54,155 nucleotides of DNA, from assembly GCA_015256455.1 (NCBI GenBank), contig JABZMB010000005.1, forward strand, positions 1-54,155, in the 5' to 3' direction. The notes under the pieces are model-generated. The model ran no database searches. It worked only from the letters and a program-made list of their open reading frames with translations, and had not been told where the DNA came from. Of this stretch, positions 52,071 to 54,155 are shown in pieces (the stretch's first letter is position 1; each line of letters begins with the position of its first letter). Position numbers and translations under genes: made by a program. This DNA is from Solobacterium sp. GTDB taxonomy: Bacteria > Bacillota_I > Bacilli_A > Erysipelotrichales > Erysipelotrichaceae.

Positions 52071-53183
52071 TTATTCAGGTTTCTTTGTTCCGCAGTTAGA
52101 GCAGAAGTTTGAGTGATTTTCGTTACCACATTCTGGGCAGAACCACTTGTCACCGCTGTTAGCAGCCTTTTGAGCCTGACCTGCTTGGTAAAGTGCGTTA
52201 GCATTTACACCACCAGCACTTTGTGCAGCATTCATTCCCATGAAGCCCATCGCAGCGCCATTAGCATTCTTAGCAGCATCTTGCATTGCTTGTGCTTGTG
52301 CACCAACAAGTGTAGCAGCAGCTAAGTTTGCGTCTGTGTATGCAGCATTACGTTGCATTTGCTTGAGCATTTCTTCATCAGCTTCATCGGCCTTGATAGA
52401 GGATACGCCGAAGTTTACGATTTCGATACCACGCTTTTCTCTCCACTTACTGCTGAGTTCTTCATTAAGAGCATCAGCTAACTCAGCTGTATGAGCTGGA
52501 ATCTGAGAATAACGAATACCTTGTTCGCTTAACTTACCAAATGCTGGTTGTAAAGCAGTGAGTAACTCTGTACGTAGCTGATCATTAAGATCACTTAATT
52601 TATAGCTATCGGATACGTTTCCACAAACATTTGTATAGAACAATACTGGATCACATACATGCAAGCTGTATTCACCAAAGCACTTCATTGATACATCGAT
52701 ATCGATACCTGCACGAGCATCAACAACTCTAAATGGAATTGGGGCAGGAGTACCATACTTCACGCCAACTAATTCCTTTGTGTTTACATAGTAGATACGT
52801 TGATCTGTAGCTGGTGTTCCACCAAATGTGAAGCGGCGACCGAATTCTGCAAACATTCTCTTAACGCCTTCACCAAGGCTACCTGTAAATACAGATGGTT
52901 GTGTAGATGAGTCATATTTGAATTCACCAGGTTCAGCACAAATATCAACGATTTGTCCTTGTTCAACGATAATCATTGCTTGACCATCAGCAACCGCAAT
53001 AATTGAACCGTCAGTAATAATGTTGTCGCTTCCGTTATTGCCACTGAAGAATCCCCCAGAGTTTCTCTTAACACCTTTTACAACAAATACATCAGCTGGA
53101 ATAGCATCACAATAGAAATACTCTTTCCAAGAATCGCTAAGTGTTGAACTAGCGGATAATAAAGCAGTAGAAATGAGACCCAT
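52071..53183 (-). CDS. SPFH-domain protein with C-terminal zinc ribbon, YdjI-like
   Basis: A 370-residue protein. The SPFH (band 7) domain covers about 50-290 (FRVVDARAGIDIDVSMKCFGEYSL); a Gly/Ala/Asn/Gln-rich stretch follows, then a zinc ribbon with C349, C352, C361 and C364 (CPECGNENHSNFCSNCG). It resembles B. subtilis YdjI, which forms membrane-associated assemblies. First gene of the trio; AAGGAGG lies 6 bases before the ATG. No pspA homologue is seen beside it. Confidence 0.87.
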   Translation of the reverse strand: MGLISTALLSASSTLSDSWKEYFYCDAIPADVFVVKGVKRNSGGFFSGNNGSDNIITDGSIIAVADGQAMIIVEQGQIVDICAEPGEFKYDSSTQPSVFTGSLGEGVKRMFAEFGRRFTFGGTPATDQRIYYVNTKELVGVKYGTPAPIPFRVVDARAGIDIDVSMKCFGEYSLHVCDPVLFYTNVCGNVSDSYKLSDLNDQLRTELLTALQPAFGKLSEQGIRYSQIPAHTAELADALNEELSSKWREKRGIEIVNFGVSSIKADEADEEMLKQMQRNAAYTDANLAAATLVGAQAQAMQDAAKNANGAAMGFMGMNAAQSAGGVNANALYQAGQAQKAANSGDKWFCPECGNENHSNFCSNCGTKKPE

Positions 53184-53222
53184 ATAAGTTCCTCCTTATA
53201 GTCTTCTGACTGTACAATCATA

Positions 53223-53251
53223 TACTAACATCTGTTTGACCGTCAGTCAAT
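53223..53251 (-). promoter_or_regulatory. Promoter and operator of the SPFH cluster
   Basis: On the minus strand TTGACT begins at 53250, with a 17-base spacer to TAGTAT. The -35 is embedded in a perfect inverted repeat, TTGAC-N5-GTCAA (53236-53250), which looks like a dimeric repressor site. TATGAT a few bases further is an alternative -10. Confidence 0.55.
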
Positions 53252-53304
53252 AAATAATTTCAAATATTTAAGAATAACTTTTCTGCAAATAATGAAAAAA
53301 GGTG

Positions 53305-53333
53305 TTGCGATGATTATATAGAAATGGTAATAT
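53305..53333 (+). promoter_or_regulatory. Promoter of the tRNA-Asn gene
   Basis: TTGCGA (53305-53310), exactly 17 bases, TAATAT (53328-53333), 8 bases before the tRNA 5' end. Confidence 0.75.
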
Positions 53334-53341
53334 AGTCACGT

Positions 53342-53414
53342 GCCTTAATAGCTCAGTCGGCAGAGCGAGCGGCTGTTAACCGCTAGGTCACAGGTTCGAG
53401 CCCTGTTTAAGGCG
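53342..53414 (+). tRNA. tRNA-Asn (anticodon GTT)
   Basis: Complete cloverleaf: acceptor GCCTTAA/TTAAGGC, D-stem GCTC/GAGC, anticodon stem AGCGG/CCGCT around CTGTTAA with anticodon GTT at 53375-53377, T-stem ACAGG/CCTGT with TTCGAGC, and discriminator G at 53414. The next bases are CCT, so the 3' CCA is not encoded and must be added. It is a single tRNA gene with its own promoter and terminator. Confidence 0.96.
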
Positions 53415-53425
53415 CCTATAAATCA

Positions 53426-53463
53426 AAAAAGGTGTTTACAGCAATAATGTAAACGCCTTTTTT
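53426..53463 (+). terminator. Terminator of tRNA-Asn
   Basis: AAAAAGGTGTTTACA (53426-53440) pairs with TGTAAACGCCTTTTT (53449-53463) with one G-U; 15-bp stem plus T-run. Confidence 0.92.
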
Positions 53464-53498
53464 GGCGTTTCCTAGATATTTTGGAAGGAGGGAAAGGT

Positions 53499-53795
53499 AT
53501 GAAAAATCTTGTATTCCGAGAAGATGTTCTTGCGTGGAATTATATGCTTGATGACGCAAGAAAGCTTGCTGAAGAAAGAAATGTAAAATTTACTAAGAGA
53601 TACATCAGAATTGGGATTGGTATGCCAGAATCTACTTTTGGAAAGTATTGTGCTGGGGAAGGGTTAAGAACAAACTTCAGATATTATATGAAATATTGCA
53701 AACTTATGAAGAGAGACCCAGTTGAATTCTTTGAAAATCTTATAAAGAAGATACTGCAAGATAGAAAAGAACATCCTGAACTATATGATTATTAA
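53499..53795 (+). CDS. Small orphan protein, possible helix-turn-helix
   Basis: A 98-residue basic, helical protein. The stretch IRIGIGMPESTFGKYCAGEG after a first helix is compatible with an XRE/Cro-type helix-turn-helix, but the match is weak. The start at 53499 follows GGAAGGAGGG; the in-frame ATG at 53481 lies within that site. It is isolated between tRNA-Asn and a minus-strand candidate sRNA. A tRNA-adjacent orphan may mark an acquired segment, though no integrase or att repeat is seen. Confidence 0.7.
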   Translation: MKNLVFREDVLAWNYMLDDARKLAEERNVKFTKRYIRIGIGMPESTFGKYCAGEGLRTNFRYYMKYCKLMKRDPVEFFENLIKKILQDRKEHPELYDY

Positions 53796-53796
53796 A

Positions 53797-53953
53797 TAAA
53801 AAAATCACAGAACTCATCCCGCCAAGTTTGAGTGTTCGGTGATTTAGGGGAAAGAAGGTGAATTAACCTTCAATATAGTGCATTAATAGAGGACTAAGAT
53901 ACCATCAGAATGACCTGATACCCTCAGTGCGACCCGAATAGCCACCTCTCTGC
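53797..53953 (-). ncRNA. Candidate minus-strand small RNA, about 155 nt
   Basis: Promoter on the minus strand: TTGCTT (53989-53984), 17 bases, TATATT (53966-53961), start near G53953. Fold read from the sequence: closing AGAGG/CCUCU, inside it ACUGAG/CUUAGU and AUCAG/CUGAU; then hairpin GAAGGU-UAAUUC-ACCUUC (53871-53854); then a C-rich single-stranded UUUCCCCUAAAU. It ends with a terminator AAAUCAC/GUGAUUU (53845-53802) and a U-run. No coding frame is evident. The C-rich element resembles the SD-pairing seeds of Gram-positive sRNAs. No known family is recognised. Confidence 0.6.
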
Positions 53954-53960
53954 ATATATA

Positions 53961-53989
53961 AATATAAAAGATTTAGATAAAAAAAGCAA
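53961..53989 (-). promoter_or_regulatory. Promoter of the candidate sRNA
   Basis: TTGCTT and TATATT with 17-base spacing, read on the minus strand. The flanking 53954-54030 is very AT-rich and holds no gene. Confidence 0.55.
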
Positions 53990-54028
53990 TTTATAGATGT
54001 TAAAGATTTATTAAAAATCACAAATAAA

Positions 54029-54055
54029 TAAAAAAAACAACATAGGAAACCTATG
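54029..54055 (-). terminator. Minus-strand terminator near the window end
   Basis: CATAGG (54041-54046), loop AAA, CCTATG (54050-54055). On the minus strand it is followed by TTG and then T8, so it would stop a transcript entering from the right edge. Confidence 0.65.
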
Positions 54056-54085
54056 ATGTGTAGTTAATAGGATGAAAGGAACCTT

Positions 54086-54155
54086 ATGCATTCATTTTTT
54101 AACCGTAGCAATCTGTTTGATGACCTTCAATCAGTCTTAAGTATTTCCGAGTGGC
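54086..54155 (+). CDS. Possible gene start cut by the window edge
   Basis: An ATG at 54086 preceded by GAAAGGA at 5 bases opens a frame to the window end (MHSFFNRSNLFDDLQSVLSI and 3 more). Too short to identify. It competes with the minus-strand frame at 54099-54155; the terminator at 54029-54055 favours the latter. Confidence 0.3.
   Translation, partial: MHSFFNRSNLFDDLQSVLSISEW
54099..54155 (-). CDS. Possible gene end cut by the window edge
   Basis: On the minus strand the frame from the window edge is open for 18 codons (ATRKYLRLIEGHQTDCYG) and stops with TAA at 54099, followed 44 bases later by an intrinsic terminator. This pattern suits the 3' end of a minus-strand gene. Too short to identify. 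Confidence 0.35.
   Translation of the reverse strand, partial: ATRKYLRLIEGHQTDCYG

Noticed and set aside
53797..53953. The same RNA as 6S RNA, SRP RNA or a riboswitch
   Set aside because: The 5' and 3' ends do not form the long closing stem of 6S, the SRP tetraloop motif is absent, and its terminator is followed by a convergent gene rather than a controlled gene.
53797..54155. The structured minus-strand RNA as a tracrRNA beside a cas9 locus
   Set aside because: There is no CRISPR repeat array, no anti-repeat match can be tested, and the short frame at 54086 does not look like a Cas9 N-terminus.
1..54155. CRISPR arrays, insertion sequences and prophage genes
   Set aside because: No regularly spaced repeats, transposase, integrase or phage structural genes were seen; the only tandem repetition is the paralog cluster at 20999-24884.

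Overview
The window is about 54 kb of low-GC chromosomal DNA with strong AGGAGG-type ribosome binding sites, Firmicutes-style intrinsic terminators, zinc-type S14, a PTS and a cre-like site. It fits a low-GC Firmicute, plausibly a gut or host-associated member of the Erysipelotrichia; the genus cannot be read from the sequence. Only the first gene (purL) and the last short stretch are certainly cut by the window edges.

Region 1 (1-2180) is the 3' part of a large purL. Region 2 (2309-19920) is an amino-sugar utilisation locus in several transcription units. It holds nagA, an AgaS-type deaminase/isomerase, a mannose-family PTS EIIA, an RpiR regulator and a CE2-like SGNH esterase. These are followed by an operon with an intracellular GcnA-like GH20 hexosaminidase, a sugar ABC importer (binding lipoprotein, two permeases, MsmK-type ATPase) and a DUF4127 protein, then an AraC regulator diverging from PTS EIIB-EIIC-EIID. 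A KbaZ/GatZ subunit at 24974-26296 belongs to the same chemistry. Read together, the genes suggest import of short host glycans by ABC and of GalNAc/GlcNAc by PTS, with cytosolic de-O-acetylation, hexosamine removal, de-N-acetylation, deamination to tagatose-6-phosphate, and aldol cleavage.

Region 3 (19973-27848) contains a small membrane protein, a TPR-like protein, three tandem transglutaminase-fold lipoproteins (the first frameshifted at its 3' end), kbaZ, a PP2C-like phosphatase and a HAD phosphatase. Region 4 (28055-41921) is the S10-spc-alpha ribosomal protein superoperon from rpsJ to rplQ. It has a structured leader and lacks rpmD (L30) and map at their usual places.

Region 5 (41982-50101) has an unknown lipoprotein, an ACT/UPF0210 pair, a sigma-like protein fused through a membrane helix to an extracellular SH3 domain, a SWIM/SNF2 helicase and a TrmR-like methyltransferase. 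Region 6 (50137-53183, minus strand) is a YdjI-YdjG-YdjH-like SPFH/zinc-ribbon/TPM envelope cluster. Region 7 (53305-54155) has tRNA-Asn, a small orphan protein, a candidate minus-strand small RNA with its own promoter and terminator, and a cut gene end. The most unusual items are the sigma-TM-SH3 fusion, the candidate sRNA, the DUF4127 gene in an amino-sugar operon, the rpsJ leader, and several genes with a -10 box exactly six bases before the ATG, which suggests leaderless mRNAs.
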